This document shows positions 42,854 to 51,648 of a DNA stretch of 64,000 bases, piece after piece (within the stretch, counting starts at the first letter, position 1; every line of letters starts with the position of its first letter). The notes under the pieces were generated by a model. It saw nothing but the letters and a program-made list of their open reading frames with translations. It ran no database searches and was not told the DNA's origin. The stretch lies in the NCBI GenBank assembly GCA_016188005.1, contig JACPIQ010000056.1:39734-103733 (forward strand), written 5' to 3'. The translations under genes and the position numbers were made by a program. The DNA comes from Candidatus Rokuibacteriota bacterium. GTDB taxonomy: Bacteria > Methylomirabilota > Methylomirabilia > Rokubacteriales > CSP1-6.

Positions 42854-44566
42854 TCATGGCGAGCGGAGCGCGCGCGCTGGCGTCGCCCGGCCCGCCGGCG
42901 GCGCGCCGCCCGCGACCGAAGGGACGGGCCGGCCCACCCGGCGATACACCTCGTAGGAGTAATAGGGGTACTCCCCGACGCGGTCGACCTTCTCGAAGCG
43001 CTCCGCGAGGAGCGCCCCCATCCGCGCCACCTTCGGCCGGTTGACCTCGGGGTGCTTGTGGAAGCCTTCGGCGAACTCGTTGAAGCCTTCCGGGGAGATG
43101 ACGGCGTAGTCGGCCTCGACGCCGAGCCACCGCTCCAGCTGCGGCATGCCGTAGTAGCCGCTGCGCATCGTCGCCCAGTTGTCGTCGTCCCTCACCGCCA
43201 GCGTATCGTAGTTGGCGATCTGCTGGAGGTGGGTGGGGGGCAGGCCGGACAGATAGAAGACGTCGACCTGGCCGAAGAAGAAGACCCGGGCCTCCCGGGG
43301 CACCAGGCGAGCCAGGTGCTCGCCCGCGAGGCGGGCCCGGCGCATCGGATCGGCCGCGCGCCAGACCCCCAGCGGAAGGAGCGGGTTGCGGTTGTAGTAG
43401 ATCGGCAACACCAGCACGGCGGCCAGGGCGGCGGCGAGGACCATCCGGGCGCGCGGCGTGAACCCGGGATCCACAGCCAGGCGGCTCGCCAGGTAGCCGA
43501 GGACGAGCGTGAGCAGGGGCGCCAGCGAGGCGATATACAGCCCGATCCACTTGAAGTTGATCCGGAAGAACACGAACAGGCAGGCCAGCACATAGAGGAA
43601 CAGCATCGCGAGCAGGGACACCCGCCGGTCGATGAGATAGACGCCGCGCCAGCCCGCGCGGCGGCCGCGCCACAGGGCGAGGCAGAGGATCCCGGCCACG
43701 GCGAGGACGAGGAACTCGTAGCGGCGCGCGAGATGCACCAGGGCCTGCAGCTGGAACCCGACGCCCTGGTAGGGCCGCGCGTCGAGCACGGCGAAGGGGA
43801 CGTACCCCAGCGGGCGGACGAGCTGGCCCACGAAGGGCATCGAGGCCAGGAGCTTCAGACGCCGGAGGTCCCACAGGAAGAAGGCGAGCGGCGGCAGGAT
43901 CATGACGGCCCCGACGAGGAGCCGTTCGCCCCGGCTCCGGGCGCGCCGCACGGCGCAGACGAGCACCACCGGGAGCAGCAGCCACATGTGAGTCCGCAGG
44001 AAGAAGAGGGAGCCCAGGACTGCCGCGCCGGCCACGTTGCGCAGGGGCGTCTCCGCCCCGAGCCACACGAGCAGGCCGGCGACCATGGTCATCGCCGTCA
44101 ACGCATGGTAGTGGGCGGTCGCGTAGTAGCCCACGATCGCGCCCTGGGCGGCGAGGAAGGCCGCCGCGAGGAGCCCACACAGGTCGCCACCGAGCCGCCG
44201 CCCCAGCATCGCCGTCAGGAGAACGAGCGCCACGCCGAAGACGACGCTCGTCATGCGGGCCACGAGCAGATCTCGGCCCCACCAGGCCTGGGTGGCCCCC
44301 AGGACGTAGTAGGCTCCTGGCGGCCGGTGCCCCACCATGTCGTCCTGGTAGAGGCTGATCTCCCCCGCGGCGGCGAGGTAGCCGAAGAAGAGGGCCGACG
44401 TCTCGTCGTGGTACGGCACGAGCACGCGGGCCGCGTAGACGGCCTGCGCGAGAAACGCGGCCGTGATCAGAGCGAGCCCGAGCGTGAAGATCCGTGCCGG
44501 ACGCGTCGCCGGGACCATCCGAGGGTCATCCGCAGGCGGGCTGCTGGCCAGGGCACCGTCAGTCAC
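42854..44566 (-). CDS. GT39/ArnT-like integral membrane glycosyltransferase (GT-C)
   Basis: 570 residues with roughly a dozen hydrophobic segments. The first extracytoplasmic loop has the acidic motif YHDETSALFFGYL, as in GT-C polyprenyl-phosphate-sugar transferases of the PMT/ArnT kind; HRPPGAYYVL follows. The C-terminal ~150 residues are a soluble periplasmic-type domain. GTG 44566 lies only six bases past the -10 box, so the message may be leaderless, or the start may be the ATG at 44518 (MVPATRPARIF). First gene of the operon ending at 39719. Confidence 0.82.
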   Translation of the reverse strand: MTDGALASSPPADDPRMVPATRPARIFTLGLALITAAFLAQAVYAARVLVPYHDETSALFFGYLAAAGEISLYQDDMVGHRPPGAYYVLGATQAWWGRDLLVARMTSVVFGVALVLLTAMLGRRLGGDLCGLLAAAFLAAQGAIVGYYATAHYHALTAMTMVAGLLVWLGAETPLRNVAGAAVLGSLFFLRTHMWLLLPVVLVCAVRRARSRGERLLVGAVMILPPLAFFLWDLRRLKLLASMPFVGQLVRPLGYVPFAVLDARPYQGVGFQLQALVHLARRYEFLVLAVAGILCLALWRGRRAGWRGVYLIDRRVSLLAMLFLYVLACLFVFFRINFKWIGLYIASLAPLLTLVLGYLASRLAVDPGFTPRARMVLAAALAAVLVLPIYYNRNPLLPLGVWRAADPMRRARLAGEHLARLVPREARVFFFGQVDVFYLSGLPPTHLQQIANYDTLAVRDDDNWATMRSGYYGMPQLERWLGVEADYAVISPEGFNEFAEGFHKHPEVNRPKVARMGALLAERFEKVDRVGEYPYYSYEVYRRVGRPVPSVAGGAPPAGRATPARALRSP

Positions 44567-44572
44567 CCGCGC

Positions 44573-44602
44573 ACGCTAGCAGGCGGGCATGGGCCAAGTC
44601 AA
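44573..44602 (-). promoter_or_regulatory. Sigma70-like promoter for the GT-C/heptose operon
   Basis: Minus strand: TTGACT at 44602-44597, 18-base spacer, TAGCGT at 44578-44573. It sits immediately after the stem-loop that ends the YfhO-like gene. Confidence 0.58.
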
Positions 44603-44628
44603 TTGCGAGGCCGTCGTTGGATGGTACA

Positions 44629-44663
44629 CGGCTCCGCCTCCGGTCCTACCGGGGGCGGAGCCG
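44629..44663 (-). terminator. Stem-loop over the YfhO-like stop codon
   Basis: CGGCTCCGCC at 44629-44638 pairs perfectly with GGCGGAGCCG at 44654-44663; five further pairs, one a T-G wobble, leave a five-base loop containing the TAG. No U-run follows. It probably marks the end of the 51464-44646 operon. Confidence 0.55.
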
Positions 44664-47189
44664 CGTCAGGCCGCGGGTGGCGAAGAACGCCGCGAAGGCC
44701 ACCAGCGACAGGCCGCTCACCCAGAGCCCGGCGAGCAGGCTGCGGGCCCGGCAGCGGAGCTCCACAAGATGCGTCCCGGCCGGTACCTCCACCGCCATGA
44801 AGACCGCGTTGGCGCGCAGGAGTGGCGCCGGGCGACCGTCCACGCGGGCCTCCCACCACGGGTGCCGGCGGACACCCAGGAAGACGTGGGCCGGCGTCTC
44901 CGCCTCGACGCGGAGCCGTACCTCCTCCCCCCGCGCGATCTCCACCTGCGTGACCCGCCCCGACTGGCGCGTCTCCCGCCGCGGGCCGTCCGCGTCGAGC
45001 GCGCCCAGCCTCGGTCTCGTCTCCTCCCGGCAGCCGCCCGCCGAGAAGGCGCCGAGCGTGTCCTGGGTCCGGACGACCCGCTCCGGGACGTGGAAGCGGG
45101 GCTGCGTTCCGTCGACCCGGTAGAGCCGGAAGCCGTCCTGCTCGGCGAGGAGCCTCGCGTGGGCGTCGAACCAGCCGGCGCAGTGATCGGGATCGGAGAC
45201 GTCGGTGCGGCGGTAGGCATAGTCCCAGCCCCGGTGCCGCAGGACGTAGCGGATGGCGAAGATGTCGGCGAGCCCGGGATGCAGGGTCGCGTGGGACTCG
45301 AGCGTGCGGAACATGTAGCCGGCCCCCCGCTCCCAGAAGAAGAGATCCGTCATCGCGCGGTTGTCGGCCACGAGGCTCGAGTAGCCCGTGGTGATGGGAA
45401 TGCCCGCCAGCATGGTGGCGTTGGGGAGGAGCCGGAAGGCGTTCTCGGCCCCCGCCGGCGAGGCGCGGGTCCGTCGGAGGGACACGGCGCCCCGGTGGAA
45501 GAAGAAGGGGATGTCGAGGTGGAGGCGGTGGGAGATCCAGTCGGGGGCATCCGCCTGGAGCGCGCGCTCCAGCGGGTGAGGGCGGAAGATCCCCAGCGTC
45601 TGGAGCGTGGTGAGGGACTGCTCGCGACCGCGCTCGAGGAACGCGATGCCGTCCGACGAGGCGAGCAGCGCCAGCGTGAGGACGAGGCTGCGGGGGATCC
45701 AGCGCGCGCGCAGGCCCCCGGGCGGCAGGGGCCGCCGCGTCGCGAGGAGGTAGGCGGCCACCGCCGCGAGGGCGGCTGCGAGGAAGACGTTGTGGTTGGT
45801 GACGTTCTGCCTCAGGGCCGGGAGGTACTGAGCGATGAACGGCTCGGGCCGCTGGTAGGCCTCGGCGAAGCCCCGCTCCACCACGCGCGCGAGGAGCGGG
45901 CTCGCGCTCCAGGCGGCGGAGCAGGCGAGCACGGCGGCCAGGAAGACGATGTAGCCCCAGCAGAGCCGCCGCGAACGCGGGAGTGCCAGCACGGTGTCCA
46001 CGCAGAGCACCGTGGCGAAGAGGCTCAGCAGCACCGTGAGCCGGCCGTACGGCACGCTCATGCCGAGGTGGACGTAGTAGAGGAGCCCGACGCCGGCCGT
46101 CGTCGTGGTGGCCAGCGCAATGGCCACGTACGGGACCTTCCAGAAGAGCCGCGACGGTCCGAACAGCGTCCCGAAGGCCGCCGTGACGGTGACGACGATG
46201 CCCTGATACGCCGTGAAGGACTCCCAGAGCGACCAGCCATCGCGCCAGACGGGCCACCAGGGGATGCCCGGAGTCTCGCGGAGGGCCAGCGGCTCCGGGA
46301 AGACGCCGCCGACGAGGCTCGGGTAGAGCAGGCGCAGGGCGTAGAAGACGGGCACGCGCTGATGGGCGGGGTGGAAGGCCACGCTGAGCCGGGGCTCGTC
46401 CACGGCGGCGATCCTGAGGCTCTCGAGGAGCGGCATCAGGTGCGCCGCGCTCAGGAGCCCGGCCACGGCGCCGCCGGCGCAGAGCGCGCCCAGGCCGAGG
46501 AGCCGGCGCCCCCGCCCGGCCGCGAAGAGGGCGAAGCCCAGGTAGAGGTAGATCGAGTAGAGCGTGAACTGGAGCTGCCCCCAGGTGAGCTGGAACCACA
46601 GGAGCAGGGCAAGCCAGCCCACCGTGCGGACCCAGCTGGGGCGCGAGATGCGCGCCAGCAGGAGGAGGGTCCACGGGATGGCGGCGAAGTGGAAGGAGGT
46701 GGAGAAGAACACGTACGCGGTGAACACCCCGCCCGAGAAGAGGTAGAGCGTGGCAGCCCACAGCGCGACGACCGGCCGGCCGGGCCAGAGGGCGCGCGCG
46801 AGCAGGTGGAAGCCGTGGAAGGCGGCCAGGAGCTCGAGGAAGGAGAAGACGCTCATGAACCAGATGAAGCCGCCCCGGTCGAGCCACCAGCCGGCCAGGA
46901 GGTGCAGCGGGCTCAGCGCGAAGTTGGGGTTGCCCACCAGCGGCATGCCGCCCCAGAGGAAGGGGTTCCAGACCGCGAGCCGGCCCTGCTTGAGCTCGGC
47001 GAAGAAGCGGTCGAAGAGCGGGTAGACGAGATCCAGGTTGTCGGCGCTCTCGACGGAGAAGGCCTGCGCCGCCCACCAGAGGTCGCGGAAGAAGAGCGCC
47101 AGCACCGCGAGCGGGGCGAGGAAGAGGACCGCGTCGAGGGCGCGCGACCCGGCGGCGTCGCGGCCGGCCAGCGTCTCCCTCTCGGTCAT
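44646..47189 (-). CDS. YfhO-like multi-spanning membrane protein
   Basis: 847-residue integral membrane protein. The first ~560 residues contain many hydrophobic helices and the YfhO-type N-terminal loop (LDLVYPLFDRFFAELKQG, LWGGMPLVGNPNFA). The last ~250 residues form a soluble domain ending in another hydrophobic helix (GLWVSGLSLVAFAAFFATRG), with HPWWEARVDGRPAP as seen in YfhO proteins. YfhO relatives glycosylate polyol or teichoic-acid-like polymers in some bacteria; the acceptor here is unknown. ATG 47189 overlaps the permease stop as ATGA, an odd partnership. Confidence 0.82.
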   Translation of the reverse strand: MTERETLAGRDAAGSRALDAVLFLAPLAVLALFFRDLWWAAQAFSVESADNLDLVYPLFDRFFAELKQGRLAVWNPFLWGGMPLVGNPNFALSPLHLLAGWWLDRGGFIWFMSVFSFLELLAAFHGFHLLARALWPGRPVVALWAATLYLFSGGVFTAYVFFSTSFHFAAIPWTLLLLARISRPSWVRTVGWLALLLWFQLTWGQLQFTLYSIYLYLGFALFAAGRGRRLLGLGALCAGGAVAGLLSAAHLMPLLESLRIAAVDEPRLSVAFHPAHQRVPVFYALRLLYPSLVGGVFPEPLALRETPGIPWWPVWRDGWSLWESFTAYQGIVVTVTAAFGTLFGPSRLFWKVPYVAIALATTTTAGVGLLYYVHLGMSVPYGRLTVLLSLFATVLCVDTVLALPRSRRLCWGYIVFLAAVLACSAAWSASPLLARVVERGFAEAYQRPEPFIAQYLPALRQNVTNHNVFLAAALAAVAAYLLATRRPLPPGGLRARWIPRSLVLTLALLASSDGIAFLERGREQSLTTLQTLGIFRPHPLERALQADAPDWISHRLHLDIPFFFHRGAVSLRRTRASPAGAENAFRLLPNATMLAGIPITTGYSSLVADNRAMTDLFFWERGAGYMFRTLESHATLHPGLADIFAIRYVLRHRGWDYAYRRTDVSDPDHCAGWFDAHARLLAEQDGFRLYRVDGTQPRFHVPERVVRTQDTLGAFSAGGCREETRPRLGALDADGPRRETRQSGRVTQVEIARGEEVRLRVEAETPAHVFLGVRRHPWWEARVDGRPAPLLRANAVFMAVEVPAGTHLVELRCRARSLLAGLWVSGLSLVAFAAFFATRGLTRLRPR

Positions 47190-48028
47190 CGCGCGAGCTT
47201 CGGGTCCAGCAGATCGCGGAGCCCGTCCCCCAGCAGGTTGAGCCCGAGCACGGTCACCGCGATGGCGCCGCCGGGAAAGATCGCGAACCAGGGGTTCATG
47301 CCGAGGAAGGCCTGGGCCTCACGGAGCATGAGCCCCCAGGACGGGTGCGGCGGCTGGGTGCCGAGCCCGAGATAGGCGAGCCCCGCCTCGGCGAGGATGG
47401 CGACGGGGAAGCTGATGGTGGCCTGCACGATGAGCGGCGACAGCGTGTTGGGCAGGATGTGGCGGGCGATGAGGGCCGCGTCCCCGGCGCCCAGCGCGCG
47501 GGCGGCCACCACGAAGTCCCGGTCGCGGAGCTCCAGGAAGGCCGCCCGGGTGAGCCGCGCGAAGACGGGGAGGAAGGCCACGCCGATGGCCACCATGCTG
47601 ATGGTGATGCTCGGGCGGAAGACCGCCGTGATCAGGAGCGCCGAGAGGATGGCCGGGAAGCCCTGGACGGCGTCCATCAGACGCATGAAGCCCTCGTCGA
47701 GCCACCCGCCGAAATAGCCGGAGAGCATGCCGAGGAGCACGCCCACGCCCATGCCGAGCCCCACCGCGATCACCCCCACGAGGATGGAGGTGACGGCCCC
47801 GCTCATGATGCGCGAGAGCAGGTCGCGCCCGAACTGGTCGGTGCCGAGGAGGTGGTCGGCGGAGGGGCCCTGCAGCCGGCCGCTGATGGACATCTCCAGC
47901 GGGTCCCGCGGCGTGTAGACCAGGCTCAGCGCGGCGGTTCCCAGCAGACAGAGCGTGACGGCCAGCCCCAGCGTGAACGTCACGTGCCGGAGCGGCCGCC
48001 GCCGCCGGGACGGCGCTCGGTCACTCAT
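47186..48028 (-). CDS. Dpp/Opp-type ABC transporter permease (DppC-like)
   Basis: 280-residue inner-membrane permease of a peptide/nickel-type importer. The N-terminal hydrophobic helix is followed by HLLGTDQFGRDLLSRI, the conserved DppC segment, and the EAA-type ATPase-contact loop AARALGAGDAALIARHILPN near 180-200, then GLGTQPPHPSWG. ATG 48028 overlaps the DppB-like stop by eight bases. No ATP-binding subunits are encoded in the operon. Confidence 0.93.
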   Translation of the reverse strand: MSDRAPSRRRRPLRHVTFTLGLAVTLCLLGTAALSLVYTPRDPLEMSISGRLQGPSADHLLGTDQFGRDLLSRIMSGAVTSILVGVIAVGLGMGVGVLLGMLSGYFGGWLDEGFMRLMDAVQGFPAILSALLITAVFRPSITISMVAIGVAFLPVFARLTRAAFLELRDRDFVVAARALGAGDAALIARHILPNTLSPLIVQATISFPVAILAEAGLAYLGLGTQPPHPSWGLMLREAQAFLGMNPWFAIFPGGAIAVTVLGLNLLGDGLRDLLDPKLAR

Positions 48029-48965
48029 AGCGGATGCGGGGGTCGAGGAGGCCGTAGAGGACGTCCACCGCCACGTTGATCGTCACGATCACCGAGGCGA
48101 CGAAGAGCACCACGCCCTGCACCACGGGCAGGTCCCGGGCGGTGATGGCCCCCAGCGCCAGGCGCCCCAGCCCCGGGAGGTAGAAGACCGACTCCAGGAT
48201 GATGCTCCCCGCCATGAGCTGGCCGAGCTGGACGCCCGCCACGGTGAGCACCGGGATCATCGCGTTGCGCAGCGTGTGGCGGAAGAGCACCGCGCGCTCG
48301 GCGACCCCCTTGGCGCGGGCCGTCTTCACGTACTCCTCGCGCAGCACCTCCAGGATGGCCGAGCGTGTCGTGCGCGCCAGCACGGCGAACTGGAAGAGCC
48401 CGAGCGCCACGGCCGGCAGCAGGAGGGACTTGAGCGCGGGCAACAGGCCTTGAGCCCAGCCGTCGAAGCCGCCGGACTGGAACCAGCCGAGCCGCACCGA
48501 GAAGAGGAGCACCAGCAGAAGGCCCGCCCAGAAGCCCGGCACGGCCACCCCCACCTGCGAGAGCGTCATCGTGAGGTAGTCGCCCCAGCGGCGGTGCCTG
48601 GTCGCCGCGAACACGCCCAGCGGGATGGCGGCGAGGATCATCAGGCCGCCGGCCATGAGCGTGAGCGGCAGCGTCACCGGGAGCCGCGAGAGGATCAGGG
48701 CGCCCACGGGCACGTCGTACTGGATGGAGCGGCCGAGATCGCCCGTGAGCGCCCGGCCGATCCACTCGAGATACTGCACCGGGATGGGCCGGTCGAGCCC
48801 CATGGCCTCGCGGAGCCGGCCTGCCGCCTCGGGGCTGGCCTCGGTGCCCATGATGAGCAGCGCGGGATCGCCGGGCAGGATGCGCACCACCACGAAGACG
48901 AGGATGGACACGAAGAGGAGGGTGGCCAGCAACGCGGCCGCCCTCCTCAGGATGAAGCGACGCAA
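48021..48965 (-). CDS. Dpp/Opp-type ABC transporter permease (DppB-like)
   Basis: 314-residue permease with MRRFILRRAAALLATLLFVS as the DppB N-terminal helix, then RILPGDPALLIMG, GLDRPIPVQYLEW and the EAA loop YVKTARAKGVAERAVLFRH. It ends with DVLYGLLDPRIRYE, the usual DppB C-terminus. The start appears to be TTG at 48965 with an AAGG upstream; no ATG fits. Coupled to the DppC-like gene downstream. Confidence 0.92.
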   Translation of the reverse strand: MRRFILRRAAALLATLLFVSILVFVVVRILPGDPALLIMGTEASPEAAGRLREAMGLDRPIPVQYLEWIGRALTGDLGRSIQYDVPVGALILSRLPVTLPLTLMAGGLMILAAIPLGVFAATRHRRWGDYLTMTLSQVGVAVPGFWAGLLLVLLFSVRLGWFQSGGFDGWAQGLLPALKSLLLPAVALGLFQFAVLARTTRSAILEVLREEYVKTARAKGVAERAVLFRHTLRNAMIPVLTVAGVQLGQLMAGSIILESVFYLPGLGRLALGAITARDLPVVQGVVLFVASVIVTINVAVDVLYGLLDPRIRYE

Positions 48966-48990
48966 GCCTGTCGGCTGCCTTCGGCCCCGC

Positions 48991-50505
48991 CTACTTCTGC
49001 CAGGCCACCTCGGACAGGTCCAGTGCCGTGGTGGGCAGGTCCTTCCAGAGCCCGGTGAGGCCCTTCTTGGCGGCCACGAGGCGCGGGTACATGTAGAGCC
49101 AGACCACCGGGGCCTCCTCGGCCAGCATCTTCTGCATCTTCACGTACAGCTCCCGCCGCTTCTTGTCCTCCAGCGTGGCCTCGGACTCCTTGAAGAGCTT
49201 CTGGAACTCGGCGTTGTCCCAGCGGAAGTAGTACTTGGGGTTGGCGTAGTTGTTGATGTCCCAGGGCTCGCCGTGCCCGATGATGGTCAGATCGTACTCG
49301 GGGCTCGTGCAGGGTGGCAGGCAGTAGACGCGCCCCAGCCACTGGCCCCACTCGATCTGCTCCATCTTCACCCGGATGCCCACCTTGGCCAGCTGGCTGA
49401 CGATGACCTCGCCCGTGCGCACCGTGTAGTAGTACTGCGGCGCCACCTTCAGCACGGCGTCGAAGCCGTTGGGGAAGCCCGCCTCGGCCAGGAGTTTCTT
49501 GGCCCTGGCGGGGTCATGGGACTTCTCCTTCGACAGGTCCACGTAGTAGGGGTTCAGCGGATCCACGTTGGAGCCGAGCACCTTCCCGTAGCCGAAGACC
49601 GCGCCCTTGAGCACCTCGTCCTTGTTGATCGCATGCGTGATGGCGAGTCGCACGCGCTTGTCGGAGAAGGGGGCCTTGGCGTTGTTCATGGCGAGGATCA
49701 CGTCGTTGGTCGTGTCCCCGGTGATCACCTGGAAGCGTGGGTCCTTCTTGAGGTCGGGCGCGTTCTCGGGGCCGATCCCGAAGGGCGACACGTCGATGTC
49801 CCCCGCCCTGAGGGCGGCCAGCGCCGAGTTCGGGTCCGGGATGAAGCGGAAGGTGACCTTGTCGAGACGCGGCAGCCCCTTGATCCAGTAGTCCTTGTTC
49901 CGCGCGAGCACCAGCCGGTCGCCGCGCTTCCACTCGGCGACCGTGAACGGGCCCGTGCCGATGGGCGCCGTCTTGAGCGTGTCCACGGCCTCCCGCGGAT
50001 AGATCACCGAGCCCGGGCGCGCCATGGTCAGGAGGAAGTTGGAATCGATGGCCTTGAGCGTGAGCGTGACGGTGTGGGTGTCCTTGACGATGATATTGGT
50101 GATGCCCAGGTAGCGGGGGCGGTGCGGGTGCTTGGTCTCCGGGTTCATGGCCCGCTCGAGCACGAACTTCACGTCCTCGGCGCGCATCTCCCGCCCGTTG
50201 TGGAACCGGACGCCCTTCTTGAGGAAGAAGGTGTAGTTGAGGTTGTCCGTGGTGTACCAGCGCTCGGCCAGCCACGGCACCAGCTTGCCGTGCTTGTCGA
50301 GCTTCACCAGGCTCTCCTGGACGTTGTAGTGGATCGTGTTCTGGATGGCGGTGGCCGGGCTCGCCGTCATGTCGAGCCCCGGTGGCTCCGCCGCGGCCTG
50401 CACCACGAGCGTGCCGGCCTGCTGCTGGGCCTGGGCCGCAGGCGAGCCCGCGACCAGTGCGGCGAGCGCCAGAGCGAGCGCCAGCATCACGCGCCAGAGA
50501 CTCAT
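48991..50505 (-). CDS. Periplasmic solute-binding protein, SBP family 5 (DppA/OppA-like)
   Basis: 504 residues with a clear signal peptide (MSLWRVMLALALALAALVAG, probable cleavage after AQA near residue 27). The mature protein follows the family 5 plan: SLVKLDKHGKLVPWLAERW, FFLKKGVRFHNGREMRAEDV, PIGTGPFTVAEWKRGD and RAKKLLAEAGFPNGFD. Ligand unknown: peptide, nickel or oligosaccharide. The ATG at 50505 overlaps the epimerase stop as ATGA, so a sugar-related ligand is worth considering. Confidence 0.92.
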   Translation of the reverse strand: MSLWRVMLALALALAALVAGSPAAQAQQQAGTLVVQAAAEPPGLDMTASPATAIQNTIHYNVQESLVKLDKHGKLVPWLAERWYTTDNLNYTFFLKKGVRFHNGREMRAEDVKFVLERAMNPETKHPHRPRYLGITNIIVKDTHTVTLTLKAIDSNFLLTMARPGSVIYPREAVDTLKTAPIGTGPFTVAEWKRGDRLVLARNKDYWIKGLPRLDKVTFRFIPDPNSALAALRAGDIDVSPFGIGPENAPDLKKDPRFQVITGDTTNDVILAMNNAKAPFSDKRVRLAITHAINKDEVLKGAVFGYGKVLGSNVDPLNPYYVDLSKEKSHDPARAKKLLAEAGFPNGFDAVLKVAPQYYYTVRTGEVIVSQLAKVGIRVKMEQIEWGQWLGRVYCLPPCTSPEYDLTIIGHGEPWDINNYANPKYYFRWDNAEFQKLFKESEATLEDKKRRELYVKMQKMLAEEAPVVWLYMYPRLVAAKKGLTGLWKDLPTTALDLSEVAWQK

Positions 50506-51464
50506 CGCTTTCCCCCCATGAAGAAGTCCACCGTGCGACGCAGCCCCTCGTCGAAGGTCACGAGCGGCTCGTAGCCGAAGTCGCGCTTGGCGCTGCCGAT
50601 GTCGGCCAGGGTGTGCGGCACGTCCCCCACCCGGCGCGGCAGGTGCCTCCGCCGGAGCGGGGTCCCCAGCAGCCCTTCCAGCATGGCGATCATCCCGAGG
50701 AGGGTGATCCGGCTGCCGCACCCCACGTTGTACGACTTGCCGGAGACGGCCGCGGCCGGCGCCCGCGCCGCCAGCAGGTTGGCCGAGACCACGTTGTCGA
50801 TGTAGGTGAAGTCCCGGGACTGGGTGCCGTCGCCGTGGACCTGGAGCGGGCGGCGCCCCAGGCCCCAGAGGATGAAGCGCGGGATCACCGCGGCATACTC
50901 GCTCTTGGGGTCCTGGCGGGGGCCGAACACGTTGAAGTACCTGAGTCCCACCGTCTCCACGCCGAACAGCCGGCTCCACACTCCCGCGTAGATCTCCCCC
51001 GCGACCTTGGTCGCGGCATACGGGGAGATCGGGGAAGTGGGCTGCTCCTCGCGCTTCGGCAGATCGGGACGCTCGCCGTAGACCGACGAGGACGAGGCGT
51101 AGACGATGCGCGGCTTCCGACGCTCCGCGGCGGCGGCGTGGAGCAGATGGAGGAAGCCGGTGACGTTGGAGGCGTTGGCGCCCAGCGGATCGGCCACGGA
51201 GCGCGGCACGGAGCGCATGGCCGCCTGGTTGAAGACCACGGAGGCGCCGGCCACCGCCCGCTTCACCGCCGCGAGATTGACGAGGTCCCCACGCATCACC
51301 TCGAGGCCCCGGTCGCCTCGCGCGAAGTCGAGGTTGGCCCGGCTCCCGGTGGAGAAGTTGTCGAAGACCCGCACCCGGTAGCCGTCGGCGAGGAGCCGCT
51401 CCACCAGGTGGGAGCCGATGAAGCCCGCTCCGCCGGTCACCAGCGCGAGTGATTTCCTTGTCAT
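50502..51464 (-). CDS. UDP-GlcNAc 4-epimerase-like SDR
   Basis: 320-residue extended SDR with LVTGGAGFIGSHLVERL, AAMRSVPRSVADP, ASSSSVYG, SPYAATK and RYFNVFGPRQDP, the last strongly reminiscent of WbpP/VipB-type UDP-GlcNAc or UDP-GlcNAcA 4-epimerases. It is first in an operon that continues with a Dpp-type importer and a YfhO-like protein. ATG at 51464 with its promoter 23-52 bases upstream. Confidence 0.88.
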   Translation of the reverse strand: MTRKSLALVTGGAGFIGSHLVERLLADGYRVRVFDNFSTGSRANLDFARGDRGLEVMRGDLVNLAAVKRAVAGASVVFNQAAMRSVPRSVADPLGANASNVTGFLHLLHAAAAERRKPRIVYASSSSVYGERPDLPKREEQPTSPISPYAATKVAGEIYAGVWSRLFGVETVGLRYFNVFGPRQDPKSEYAAVIPRFILWGLGRRPLQVHGDGTQSRDFTYIDNVVSANLLAARAPAAAVSGKSYNVGCGSRITLLGMIAMLEGLLGTPLRRRHLPRRVGDVPHTLADIGSAKRDFGYEPLVTFDEGLRRTVDFFMGGKR

Positions 51465-51486
51465 CTCAGGCGCGTGAACGCGCCCA

Positions 51487-51516
51487 ATTATGGTGGCGGG
51501 GCGCCGGAATTGTCAA
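51487..51516 (-). promoter_or_regulatory. Sigma70-like promoter for the epimerase-Dpp-YfhO operon
   Basis: Minus strand: TTGACA at 51516-51511, 18-base spacer, CATAAT at 51492-51487. Near-consensus and 22 bases before the ATG. Confidence 0.68.
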
Positions 51517-51561
51517 TCTTGGGTTCGCGGTCGGAGCGCCCCGGGAACGCCGCAGCACGGT

Positions 51562-51590
51562 TTGACAAGCGGGGTCCCCGCGGCTAGGAT
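51562..51590 (+). promoter_or_regulatory. Sigma70-like promoter for the rightward Dpp operon
   Basis: TTGACA at 51562-51567, 17-base spacer, TAGGAT at 51585-51590, followed by a leader of about 50 bases to the ATG at 51649. Confidence 0.68.
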
Positions 51591-51648
51591 GTGGCCCTCG
51601 TGTCACAGTGACCCCCCTGCTCCGCCCCGACGAGGTAAGGAGGCTGCC

